Shown here: positions 45,159 through 52,844 of the stretch, piece by piece | Layout: every line of letters begins with the position of its first letter | Position numbering within the stretch: position 1 is the stretch's first letter | Origin: Pelosinus fermentans | GTDB taxonomy: Bacteria > Bacillota > Negativicutes > DSM-13327 | DNA length: 60,683 nucleotides | NCBI GenBank assembly: GCA_002434245.1 | Contig: DJJR01000067.1 | Coordinates: forward strand, 54,618-115,300 | Reading direction: 5' to 3' | Notes under the pieces: generated by a model | Seen by the model: the letters and a program-made list of their open reading frames with translations, nothing else | Databases searched by the model: none | What the model was told of the DNA's origin: nothing | Program-made: the position numbers and the translations under genes

Positions 45159-45255
45159 AATAAATACACAGTATTATCACGCACAAAATAATAATTATTT
45201 ACGCACTAAAATTCAATTAGACCATACAAATCAAAGCATTACATATTTTTTACCA

Positions 45256-45525
45256 CTAAATATCAAAACCACAAATTGAAATATTTTTCAAAAAACTACC
45301 AAAACCATGTTGCACTTTCACAACTTTGTAATATTTATATATTAAATCAAAAAAGGAAAAATACTTATTTATAGTACATGCCAACCCAATAAATATAAGC
45401 ATTTTCAATAAATTAACAGCAGTTCCCAAGACATAAAAAGAACTAATAAAGTATCCAGTTGTTTTTATAGTTCTCTTGTAGTTCCTTAATTGTTCTTCTT
45501 TAATTTTTACAATAGTAATTGTCAC
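45256..45525 (-). CDS. hypothetical 89-aa membrane ORF, doubtful
   Basis: GTG-initiated frame with one hydrophobic segment (LLKMLIFIGLAC near residues 38-51) after a basic N-terminus and followed by a Tyr/Lys-rich tail. No good ribosome binding site is seen, base composition is extreme, and a related copy nearby is broken. It may be a remnant of a mobile-element gene; function unknown. The pairing with its degraded copy is the only evidence that it once coded for a protein. Confidence 0.35.
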   Translation of the reverse strand: MTITIVKIKEEQLRNYKRTIKTTGYFISSFYVLGTAVNLLKMLIFIGLACTINKYFSFFDLIYKYYKVVKVQHGFGSFLKNISICGFDI

Positions 45526-45852
45526 ACTGTCACGGATAAAAATAACATTTTACAATCTTCCTTTGAGAAATTAGTCATCCCATTAATAACCAACCGACAT
45601 CAAGTACCCTGGAGAAATCATTCCCCAGGGTATAAATTTGTCACCATTTAACCAATACAATTAAATTACCTCAAACCTTTATAATCACGATATAATGAAA
45701 TCCAAACACTTATATAATAATCAATTAAGAGTATGAAAAACCTGAACAAGTAGATACAGTGAAACCTTCACTCCGTTCCGGTTTCCATCATAGATTAACA
45801 GTTGTTTTTATTACTATCCACTTGTTAATCTCTCTCAAAAAACAAAACTTAC

Positions 45853-45898
45853 CTGTGAGCTTGTCTCACAGACTATTGTGAACGTTAGTGAACAATAG
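45853..45898. repeat. two adjacent hairpins
   Basis: CTGTGAG/CTCACAG with a 5-nt loop (45853-45871), then CTATTGT/ACAATAG with a 12-nt loop (45873-45898), in the region before the iterons. Possibly part of a replication control or termination signal. Confidence 0.4.
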
Positions 45899-45999
45899 TA
45901 TATATTTTAGATAAAGATATTTTAGTAATAGATATTCTAGAGTCAACATAACAATTTCATCATTCCATACTCTTCCAATTATCAAATGAAATCACTCCA

Positions 46000-46065
46000 T
46001 GACAAAACTTGCACTTTTTGGTGACAAAAGTTGCACCTTTACGTGACAAAACTTGCATTTTCATA
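46000..46065 (+). repeat. three 22-bp iterons of a plasmid-type replication origin
   Basis: Three exact-phase direct repeats start at 46000, 46022 and 46044, each opening TGACAAAAsTTGCA (s = C or G) and ending in a T-rich part. A 22-bp period (about two helix turns) is the classic size for iterons bound by plasmid Rep proteins. AT-rich DNA and two DNA-binding protein genes follow. Confidence 0.75.
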
Positions 46066-46162
46066 AAAATATAAATCATTGATTATATTTCATCCCAGTT
46101 CCCATATTATAAAAATGTAATAAATATTTAAATTTTTATTTAAACAACAGGGGTGAAGCAAC

Positions 46163-46336
46163 ATGGTCAAACCAATTTACGTCAACTATGAACTCATCAA
46201 GCAATTAAAAAGTATTGCACTGGAACAGGGAACCACTTTACAAGTCATAACCAATGAGGCGATCAAACAATACTTACAAGGTGGTGTCATTTACAATGAT
46301 CCAAATTCTAAAAATCCCAGAATCCGTCCTCAATAA
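46163..46336 (+). CDS. 57-aa ribbon-helix-helix (CopG-like) protein
   Basis: A short frame with AGGGGTGAAG upstream of ATG. It reads as an RHH fold: a beta strand KPIYVNYELI, helix QLKSIALEQG, turn, helix LQVITNEAIKQYLQGG, then a short tail. Such proteins control copy number or partition on plasmids and mobile elements. Its 3' end overlaps the next gene by 41 nt in another frame, so the two are translationally linked. Just downstream of the iterons. Confidence 0.7.
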   Translation: MVKPIYVNYELIKQLKSIALEQGTTLQVITNEAIKQYLQGGVIYNDPNSKNPRIRPQ

Positions 46337-46943
46337 ATCAACAGCGATATTTACTACTTATACTTATATTGTCGCTAACCGTTATAAACGGAGTAAGAAT
46401 ATCAAGGTCACATATGAAACACTGGCACAACAAATGGACATCAATATACGTCATGTTAAAAATTATGTTAAGGAATTAATGACTGCGGGAGTCATTGAGG
46501 TATCAGAACCCAATATAAAAAAGAATGGGTTAAAAGGTGCAGTTACCATTACGTTAATTGCTAAAGATAAAAAATATGCACTAGTAGCTAAAGAGGTAAT
46601 GGTAGATAATACGATTCCCAAGACCTATCGACAATATTATGCCAGACTCAAACGAATCATTGACCTCAATACCTTTACCACTTTTAAAAGTCCGACTGAA
46701 TTACAACAAGAATTAGTCTGTAAAGCTAGAACCTATGGAGATTTTATGAAATGTATGAAAGCTATTCAGATAGATGGACAAGCATTAATTGTAGATGAAA
46801 GCACCAAGAGAGAATATAAATATATTATGGCATATGAACGCTATGTCGCTGCTAATCACAATATTGACAATGACACTGACATTAAACAGGCGATTCGTCA
46901 GGATAACCAGGAGAAGAAGGATGAAAGTACAAATATTGTTTAA
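46296..46943 (+). CDS. winged-helix DNA-binding protein, candidate replication initiator
   Basis: 215 aa from ATG 46296 (MIQILKIPESVLN), behind AAGGTGGTG; the ATG 14 codons upstream has no such site. N-terminal winged helix-turn-helix: KVTYETLAQQMDINIRHVKN and YVKELMTAGVIEVSEPN (about residues 35-75), as in plasmid replication initiators and phage replication proteins. The rest is unrecognised. With upstream iterons and an RHH gene it makes a plausible Rep module, probably a remnant integrated in the chromosome. Family assignment needs a profile search. Confidence 0.65.
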   Translation: MIQILKIPESVLNKSTAIFTTYTYIVANRYKRSKNIKVTYETLAQQMDINIRHVKNYVKELMTAGVIEVSEPNIKKNGLKGAVTITLIAKDKKYALVAKEVMVDNTIPKTYRQYYARLKRIIDLNTFTTFKSPTELQQELVCKARTYGDFMKCMKAIQIDGQALIVDESTKREYKYIMAYERYVAANHNIDNDTDIKQAIRQDNQEKKDESTNIV

Positions 46944-47082
46944 GGATACTCAATATGTAGTAACCACATCCTTAGAAGAAATCGCAAAGCGTTGTAGACA
47001 TCAGCCAACAGAACTAGAAAAACTCAAAGGGACGGTTCTATTGAGTTTAAAAGAACGAAGTGATAGAATATCAATGAGGTGA
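46921..47082 (+). CDS. 53-aa ORF whose 3' end is made of REP-like sequence
   Basis: Begins MKVQILFKDTQYVVTTSLEE behind AGGAGAAG, overlapping the preceding gene by 23 nt. From about residue 34 (KLKGTVLLSLKERS) the frame runs through the REP-like palindrome that precedes the transposase. The original C-terminus has probably been replaced when the RAYT element inserted. Function unknown; likely a truncated third member of the replication or partition operon. Confidence 0.5.
   Translation: MKVQILFKDTQYVVTTSLEEIAKRCRHQPTELEKLKGTVLLSLKERSDRISMR
47020..47048 (+). repeat. REP-like palindrome upstream of RAYT
   Basis: 29-bp element with perfect 8-bp arms AAACTCAA/TTGAGTTT around GGGACGGTTCTA. An inverted copy follows the transposase. 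Confidence 0.75.
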
Positions 47083-47087
47083 TAAAA

Positions 47088-47849
47088 ATGTCCAGACAAG
47101 CGCGTCAAAGGAGCGAAAGTGGAATCTATCACATTATTATACGGGGAATCAATAAACAAGTCATATTTGAGGATGATGAAGATCGAGAAAAGTTTATAGG
47201 ATATTTACAATATTATAAAGAGATTGCTAGCTATATTCTATATGGATATTGTTTAATGGATAATCATATCCACTTGCTGATCAAGGAAGGTAAAGAGCCA
47301 ATAGGACACACTATGAAGAGAATCGGTGTAAGCTATGTAGCATGGTACAATCGTAAATATGATCGAGTGGGTCACTTATTTCAAGATCGATTTAAAAGTG
47401 AAGTTGTGGAGACGGATGAATATTTACTCACAGTATTGCGATATATTCATCAAAATCCAATAAAAGCTGGAAAAGAGAAATGTCTAGTTAATTATAAGTG
47501 GAGCAGTTATGCTGAATACATAGGTCAGAATAGAATTATTGAGACCGGTTTCATATTAGATATTTTTGCTGAAGAGCGTGAAAAATCGATCACCAGTTTT
47601 AAAAAATATATGAATGAGCAAGCAGATGATAATTGTATTGAAATGAAGGAAGTAAAAAGAATAACAGATGAAGACACCAAGAAAATGATACAAAAATATG
47701 CAAATGTTAAGATGGCTACTGAATTGCAGAGCATGGAAAGAATAAAACGAGATGAGATAATAAGAAGAATGAAGGAAGTAGACGGTGTGTCAACGCGGCA
47801 ATTAGCAAGAGTGACAGGTATGAGTCAAACTGTAATTTCCAAAGCGTAA
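47088..47849 (+). CDS. REP-associated tyrosine (Y1, IS200-like) transposase
   Basis: 253 aa from ATG 47088, with GAGGTGAT 5 nt upstream. N-terminus ARQRSESGIYHIIIRGINKQ and the HUH motif YCLMDNHIHLLIKEG (His pair near residue 67) define the Y1/REP transposase family, and the catalytic Tyr is expected in the TVLRYIHQNPIKAG area. The C-terminal part adds a helix-turn-helix (RQLARVTGMSQTVIS), as in many RAYTs. A single-strand nuclease that cuts and joins REP hairpins. Its stop codon lies within the downstream REP copy. Confidence 0.9.
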   Translation: MSRQARQRSESGIYHIIIRGINKQVIFEDDEDREKFIGYLQYYKEIASYILYGYCLMDNHIHLLIKEGKEPIGHTMKRIGVSYVAWYNRKYDRVGHLFQDRFKSEVVETDEYLLTVLRYIHQNPIKAGKEKCLVNYKWSSYAEYIGQNRIIETGFILDIFAEEREKSITSFKKYMNEQADDNCIEMKEVKRITDEDTKKMIQKYANVKMATELQSMERIKRDEIIRRMKEVDGVSTRQLARVTGMSQTVISKA

Positions 47850-47911
47850 CTCGATAGAACCGTCCCCGTGAGTTTGCCCAGTGGTTTCGAACCGTCCCTG
47901 TGAGTTTGCAC
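47847..47911 (-). repeat. inverted REP-like copies downstream of RAYT
   Basis: First copy 47847-47875 (contains AGAACCGTCCCCGTGAGTTT), second shorter copy 47889-47911 (GAACCGTCCCTGTGAGTTT). Both are in inverted orientation to the one at 47020. Confidence 0.7.
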
Positions 47912-47973
47912 AAGGATATGGGGGTATACCATGGCTCACAATTAGCATGGTAGATCCCATAGCTCCATAGGGT

Positions 47974-48016
47974 AAATCCCCCCCCTGCTAGTTGAAATCA
48001 ACTAACAGGGGGGATT
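47974..48016. terminator. terminator between RAYT and lipase
   Basis: Long hairpin AAATCCCCCC..TAGTTGA paired with TCAACTA..GGGGGGATTT and a very short loop, ending in TTTTA. It serves the lipase gene on the minus strand and anything entering from the RAYT side. Confidence 0.8.
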
Positions 48017-48037
48017 TTACTTACCTCAAGTTTTATA

Positions 48038-49246
48038 CTAATTACTTATTGTTAGCTGACTTAGTTTTTCAGCAAGGCCCTTATACCATGATAGAGTTAA
48101 TGCATTTGTTCCAATACCACACGCATCCATATGATCAATCGTATCTAAGGAGGGCATGGAATTCCACTTGCCTATTTGCGGCACTCCATTATAGTTGACT
48201 ATTTTATCTGAAGACCAGACTTTTGGACCATTTTGCGAAATGGTATTGACCACGCCATCATTGGGCTTCCAGCTATCATCAATCATAACCCGCCCTTGTT
48301 CATTACGCGTATAACTCCCTATGAATCTTCCAAAGGGATATAGCAGCGGGGTCATATAAATTACATGGGGAAGCTCATTGCTCGTCAGAATACTAGGGAC
48401 CGTAGCGCAGGTAGAATAAGAAAAATAGTATACATCAGATTGCGCCTTCACCCATTGATTAAGAACACGAGCTCCGTCAGTACTTAAATCCCAATTTGCA
48501 AGGTCATTCGTGCTATTCCAGATAGCGCTGTTAAACACCCTGTTTGTATAGTCTGTAAGGCTTTCTCCTGATTTTCGATTCAAACCCCACTGATCAAGTT
48601 TGAAATCATAGATAAGCTTTTCACCTGCACCGGTAAAAGACGCTAGAGAGGCTACTAAATTCTTAGCAAAATCTCCAAAAATATTGATGCCGTCTGCAAG
48701 TGTGGTACCATCATGAGGAGAAGCAATCGTAGTAACACTGTGAACCCACGATTTGCCCCCTGCAAAGAGAGAACTTAGTTGGGATGGCGTTGCATTTCGT
48801 TCCTCTTCACTGCCTTCCTTCAGTAATTGTACAAGGGTCCGTACTGTCTGCCCCCCCATGCTGTGGGCCACAAGATGAATTTTATTTACTTTACCTTCCG
48901 TCGTGAGATTGCCCCATTCAGGATAAAGACCGGGATATGTCCTTCCATACCTGCTATGTCCTTTTTGTGTAGAATGTGCGTGACCGTAGTCTACCGTTCC
49001 TCCCTTGAGATAGGCATACAACTCACAGGCTCTGTCCCAATTGCTGGATACAGGACCTACCGTTGCAGTATAAGCCCTGTAACCAGATGAGGAAAGTTCT
49101 TGCTCATAGTCAGTTAGCCCTCCCCAATATTTTAGTCCCAGTACCTCGTTTCTACCCCAGCCCATAAATCCATGTACCAGCACTATAGGGTAAGAGTTGC
49201 CATTTGATTTCATTGCCATTTCATTCGTTTGCATTGCAGAATCCAT
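48038..49246 (-). CDS. family I.5 triacylglycerol lipase, no signal peptide
   Basis: 402-aa alpha/beta hydrolase close to the Geobacillus/Bacillus I.5 lipases: PIVLVHGFMGWGRNEVLGLK, SSNWDRACELYAYLKGGTVD, zinc-site-like YGHAHSTQKGHSRYGRTYPG, nucleophile elbow VAHSMGGQT (Ser about 129), acid PNDGVVNTIS and catalytic His in IDHMDACGIG. The ATG at 49246 follows AAGGAGG by 8 nt, and an earlier TTG would overlap that site. Family members are normally secreted, but here the protein starts MDSAMQTNEMAMKSNGNSYP and goes straight into the enzyme, so it seems to be cytoplasmic or exported another way. Confidence 0.92.
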   Translation of the reverse strand: MDSAMQTNEMAMKSNGNSYPIVLVHGFMGWGRNEVLGLKYWGGLTDYEQELSSSGYRAYTATVGPVSSNWDRACELYAYLKGGTVDYGHAHSTQKGHSRYGRTYPGLYPEWGNLTTEGKVNKIHLVAHSMGGQTVRTLVQLLKEGSEEERNATPSQLSSLFAGGKSWVHSVTTIASPHDGTTLADGINIFGDFAKNLVASLASFTGAGEKLIYDFKLDQWGLNRKSGESLTDYTNRVFNSAIWNSTNDLANWDLSTDGARVLNQWVKAQSDVYYFSYSTCATVPSILTSNELPHVIYMTPLLYPFGRFIGSYTRNEQGRVMIDDSWKPNDGVVNTISQNGPKVWSSDKIVNYNGVPQIGKWNSMPSLDTIDHMDACGIGTNALTLSWYKGLAEKLSQLTISN

Positions 49247-49518
49247 TTCAAATTCCTCCTTCAAAATTAATGATGATGATATACTTATTACATTCTTACG
49301 CAGGTTTAGAATTCAACTGCTAATGTAAAATTTTTCTATCATTCTGAAGAAGCTAAGAGATGCTCTTTTGAGCCAAATAAATTAGTGCGGTAAAATATAA
49401 AGGAGTCGATTCAGATTCGCATTAGTTGATATATTAGCGCAGCAAATCGCATGGCTGGCAGGAATCAAAGCCTAATTGCTAAAGCTTAACTCAATTAAGC
49501 ATTCCCTTTGATTTCTAC

Positions 49519-49548
49519 TTGTCATGATCAGATATGGTGTGATATAAT
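49519..49548 (+). promoter_or_regulatory. glcT promoter
   Basis: TTGTCA and TATAAT with an 18-nt spacer, reading into the glcT leader. The rest of the 419-nt gap back to the lipase (49247-49518) holds a weak hairpin (AATCAAAG/CTTTGATT, 49463-49514) and no gene. Confidence 0.65.
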
Positions 49549-49563
49549 TTCTACAAAGAGTGG

Positions 49564-49633
49564 CGTGTTACGGTAACGGCATTAGCCAGTAAGAAAGTGA
49601 AATTGGAATACCAATATCATTTTCTTGCTGGCT
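49564..49633 (+). promoter_or_regulatory. RAT-like antiterminator site and terminator in the glcT leader
   Basis: CGTGTTACGGTAACGGCATTAG (49564-49585) closely resembles the ptsG RAT at 50532 apart from a gap of four bases. Its end overlaps the left arm (49584-49606) of a 23-bp hairpin whose right arm is 49611-49633 (20 of 23 paired), followed by CCCTTTTAAA. This is the arrangement needed for antitermination, so GlcT may control its own gene. Confidence 0.6.
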
Positions 49634-49665
49634 ATTCCCTTTTAAAAAGACAGGGGGAGTTGCAA

Positions 49666-50517
49666 TTGGCAACGATAGAGGGCCCATTTACTGTTCAACG
49701 AATTTTAAGCAATAATGCAGTGATAGCAAATACCGTGATTGGGCAGGATGTTATTTTACTTGGTAAGGGGATGGGGTTTGGACGTAAAGCAGGCGATCTT
49801 TTAAAAAGTCCGAAATATGAAAAAATTTATGTCGTTCCCGAAGGTGTAGCAGAGCAGCAGGCCTTAAGTTTGATCGAGCAGGTAGAACCGGCAGTGATAC
49901 AAGTTGCAGAAGATATTATTGAGTTAGCCAAGATGCAGCTTGGGCAGGCACTGCATCCTCGCGTTTATGTGGCACTGACAGATCATATTAATTTCACATT
50001 AATTCGTCTTTCTCAAGGCATGGAGATCAAAAATCCCTTTATTTCTGAAATTGAAGTCATGTATCCAGACGAGTTTTATGTGGCGACACAGGGATCGAAG
50101 ATGATTGCTGAAAAGCTGGGTGTAACTATCCCGCGAGAGGAAATTGGTTTTATTGCCCTGCATCTGCATGCTGCCAGACACAATCGGTCAGTAGGTGAGA
50201 GCTTAAAGCATTCCCAAATCATTAATAAGGTCATTCAGCATATTGAAATGCAAATAGGTCCTTTGCAGGAGAATAGCGGTCTTAATTACACAAGGCTACT
50301 TACACATTTACAGAGCAGTATTCACCGGGTGATAACGAATACTGCGATTGAGAACCCATTTATGGAGCACTTAAAAAAAGATTTTTTCACATCCTACAAG
50401 CTTGCTCGTCAAGTGGGTGATATTATAGAAAAAGAATTGGAAGTAGTGGTACCGGATGCAGAAATCGGATATTTAACAATCCATTTGGAGCGTATCCGCA
50501 GTAAGCATCATCGATGA
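49666..50517 (+). CDS. glcT: GlcT-type PRD antiterminator
   Basis: BglG-family transcriptional antiterminator, 283 aa. I start at TTG 49666 (LATIEGPFTVQRIL), behind AGGGGGAG; the ATG at 49597 lies inside the leader hairpin. Residues 5-60 form the RNA-binding CAT domain (FTVQRILSNNAVIANTV). Two PRD domains follow, with conserved His in LTDHINFTLIRL, LHLHAARHN, LLTHLQSSIHR and ITIHLER-type segments phosphorylated by PTS proteins. The RAT directly upstream of ptsG matches the GlcT type. Unphosphorylated, it should let ptsG be read when glucose is present. Confidence 0.9.
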   Translation: MATIEGPFTVQRILSNNAVIANTVIGQDVILLGKGMGFGRKAGDLLKSPKYEKIYVVPEGVAEQQALSLIEQVEPAVIQVAEDIIELAKMQLGQALHPRVYVALTDHINFTLIRLSQGMEIKNPFISEIEVMYPDEFYVATQGSKMIAEKLGVTIPREEIGFIALHLHAARHNRSVGESLKHSQIINKVIQHIEMQIGPLQENSGLNYTRLLTHLQSSIHRVITNTAIENPFMEHLKKDFFTSYKLARQVGDIIEKELEVVVPDAEIGYLTIHLERIRSKHHR

Positions 50518-50530
50518 TAATTTTTAAAAT

Positions 50531-50604
50531 ACGTGTTACTGGTAAAGCAGGCATGAGTTGTTAGTGAGGATATACCAATCCTCATAATGGCTCATGCTTT
50601 TTTT
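50531..50604 (+). promoter_or_regulatory. ptsG RAT and terminator (GlcT RNA switch)
   Basis: ACGTGTTACTGGTAAAGCAG followed by GCATGAGTTG (50531-50560) is very similar to the Bacillus ptsG RAT. The GCATGAG half also forms the left arm of a terminator whose right arm CTCATGC (50591-50597) precedes seven T, with an inner GTGAGGAT/ATCCTCAT stem. RAT and terminator are mutually exclusive, the classic PTS antitermination design. Confidence 0.9.
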
Positions 50605-50691
50605 ATTATGTATATTAGGAGGTGATTCAACAGGCGATCGGGGAAAGCCCATGTTTTATAATAACATTGATAAAATGAGAGGGGAATTATA

Positions 50692-52731
50692 ATGATAAAG
50701 AAATCTTTTGGTATTTTACAGCAGGTAGGTAAAGCGTTAATGCTGCCTGTCGCCTTATTGCCAGCAGCAGGTCTTTTATTAGCTTTTGGTAATGCATTAC
50801 AAAATCCAGCGGCAATTAGTATTATGCCTCTGCTTGATAATCATGTGATCCATGCTCTGGCTCAAATTATGGAACAGGCCGGCGGCATTATTTTTGGCAA
50901 TCTGTCTTTGCTGTTTGCAGTAGGTGTAGCAGTAGGTTTATCTGGCGGCGAAGGAGTTGCCGGGCTTGCAGCAATTGTTGGTTTTCTGATTATGAATGTC
51001 ACTATGGGAATCGTCACAGGGATTACTCCGGACATGATTGCTGGTAATCCCGCCTACAGCAGTGTACTGGGTATTCCTACACTGCAAACGGGTGTATTTG
51101 GCGGTATCATTGTGGGTATATTAGCAGCACAAGTATATAAAAGGTTTTACAATATTGAGCTGCCTTCGTATCTTGGCTTTTTTGCAGGGAAACGTTTTGT
51201 GCCGATCGTAACAGCAGCTGCGGCCCTTGTTTTAGGTGTTGCCATGACCTTTGTCTGGCCGCCGATTCAGTTGGGATTAACCTTGTTTTCACGAAACATG
51301 ATTGATTCGAATAAAATATTGGCTGCCTTTATTTTTGGTATTATTGAACGTGCACTGATTCCTTTTGGTCTTCATCATATTTTCTATAATCCTTTTTGGT
51401 ATCAGTTTGGTGAGTATGTAAGTAAAAGCGGACAAATAGTTAACGGTGATCAAAGCATCTTCTTTGCTCAGCTCAAAGATGGCGTTGCTTTTACCGCTGG
51501 TACATTCATGACGGGAAAGTTCCCATTTATGATGTTTGGTCTGCCAGCTGCAGCCCTTGCCATTTATCATGAGGCAAAACCGGAGAAGAAAGCGGCAATT
51601 GGCGGTATTATGCTTTCGGCAGCACTCACATCCTTTTTAACAGGCATTACCGAACCCATTGAATTTTCCTTTTTGTTCGTTGCACCAGTATTATTTGGTA
51701 TTCATACAATTTTTGCTGGTTTATCCTTTATGCTGATGCAGATTTTGAATGTTAAAATCGGTATGACCTTTTCTGGCGGTGTAATTGATTATTTATTGTT
51801 TGGCGTTATTCCCAATCGTACAGATTGGTGGTTAGTAATTCCCGTAGGTTTGGTTTTTTCAATCATCTATTATTTCGGATTCCGCTTTGCGATTCGCACT
51901 TGGAATTTAAAAACTCCAGGGCGGGAAGAGGATACAGGGCTAGAAGAAGTATACAATGCTCCAGCTTCTAGTCTAGCAGCAGATGTTTTACAGGCGCTAG
52001 GCGGTAAAAATAATTTGACACATTTAGATGCTTGTATTACTCGCTTACGTGTCAGTGTAAAAAATAAGAGTGAGGTCAATCAAGATCGACTCAAAAAACT
52101 GGGGGCATTCGGCGTTATGGTGATCGGTGATAACCTGCAAATTATCTTTGGACCGAAATCGGATATATTAAAAACGCAAATGCAGGATATTATAGCAGGA
52201 AAAGAGATACCCCAGGGAGTTGTAAATCCTGCTGAAATACAACAAGCAGCAGAGACTGCAGCGAGTGCAATAAATGACTCCATCCATGCGTTTATTTCTC
52301 CATTGGATGGAAAGGTACTTGCTATTACCCAGGTTCCTGACCAAGTGTTTTCACAAAAAATAGTGGGCGATGGTTTTGCCATTGAACCTAGTAACGGCGA
52401 AGTTGTATCCCCTGTTGACGGCACGATAACCAGTGTGCTGGAAAGCAAGCATGCTGTGGGAATTACTGCTGACAGCGGTTTAGAATTGATTGTACATTTT
52501 GGGATCGATACGGTGCATCTAAAAGGAGAAGGATTTACTTTGTTTGTCAATCAAGGGGATCAAGTGAAAGCAGGTCAAAGGATCTTTAAGGCAGATTTGG
52601 AATCAATAAAAGGGAAAGTACCATCTGTTATTACTCCGATTGTATTTACCAATTTGACAGGCAGGTTGATTATCGTAGAGGAAGGGAAAATGGTAAAACG
52701 TGGAGAACGTATGAATATTAAAGTACAATAA
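50692..52731 (+). CDS. ptsG: PTS glucose-type EIICBA
   Basis: 679-aa phosphotransferase permease that imports and phosphorylates glucose (or a related hexose). EIIC at residues 1-400 (ITEPIEFSFLFVAPVLFG near 320), EIIB with phospho-Cys448 in HLDACITRLRVSV, and EIIA with the active His602 in LIVHFGIDTVHLKGEG. The order C-B-A is that of Bacillus PtsG. Controlled by the RAT in its leader through GlcT, and followed by a terminator. ATG behind GAGAGGGG. Confidence 0.94.
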   Translation: MIKKSFGILQQVGKALMLPVALLPAAGLLLAFGNALQNPAAISIMPLLDNHVIHALAQIMEQAGGIIFGNLSLLFAVGVAVGLSGGEGVAGLAAIVGFLIMNVTMGIVTGITPDMIAGNPAYSSVLGIPTLQTGVFGGIIVGILAAQVYKRFYNIELPSYLGFFAGKRFVPIVTAAAALVLGVAMTFVWPPIQLGLTLFSRNMIDSNKILAAFIFGIIERALIPFGLHHIFYNPFWYQFGEYVSKSGQIVNGDQSIFFAQLKDGVAFTAGTFMTGKFPFMMFGLPAAALAIYHEAKPEKKAAIGGIMLSAALTSFLTGITEPIEFSFLFVAPVLFGIHTIFAGLSFMLMQILNVKIGMTFSGGVIDYLLFGVIPNRTDWWLVIPVGLVFSIIYYFGFRFAIRTWNLKTPGREEDTGLEEVYNAPASSLAADVLQALGGKNNLTHLDACITRLRVSVKNKSEVNQDRLKKLGAFGVMVIGDNLQIIFGPKSDILKTQMQDIIAGKEIPQGVVNPAEIQQAAETAASAINDSIHAFISPLDGKVLAITQVPDQVFSQKIVGDGFAIEPSNGEVVSPVDGTITSVLESKHAVGITADSGLELIVHFGIDTVHLKGEGFTLFVNQGDQVKAGQRIFKADLESIKGKVPSVITPIVFTNLTGRLIIVEEGKMVKRGERMNIKVQ

Positions 52732-52753
52732 ATACCGTAATGTATCGTTTACG

Positions 52754-52786
52754 TGTAAAGGCACCAGATGTTCTGGTGCCTTTACA
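52754..52786 (+). terminator. terminator after ptsG
   Basis: 14-bp perfect stem TGTAAAGGCACCAG with complement and a 5-nt loop. Confidence 0.8.
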
Positions 52787-52844
52787 TTAGAGGGGATAGG
52801 ATTGTTTTTCTGAGATACTGACTATAAAAGGAGGAAGGAGTCAG

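Larger units (their letters stand above)
44691..45999. other. AT-rich accessory stretch without firm genes
   Basis: About 1.3 kb of very AT-rich DNA. It holds a hairpin (44741-44763), a cluster of GTCAC motifs at about 44963-45000 repeated at 45520-45536, a duplicated decayed small gene, a hairpin at 45605-45632 (TACCCTGG/CCAGGGTA) and paired hairpins at 45853-45898. It borders the iterons and looks like degraded plasmid or mobile DNA. Confidence 0.55.
47020..47875. mobile_element. RAYT element: Y1 transposase gene bracketed by inverted REP-like ends
   Basis: The 29-bp palindrome at 47020-47048 and its inverted copy at 47847-47875 (25 or so of 29 bases matching) bracket the transposase gene. 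A further half copy lies at 47889-47911. This arrangement matches REP-associated tyrosine transposases, which act on REP hairpins. No target duplication was seen, as expected for this class. Confidence 0.65.

Noticed and set aside
47715..47913. 65-aa minus-strand frame over the RAYT 3' end
   Set aside because: It reads through the REP-like palindromes on the wrong strand.
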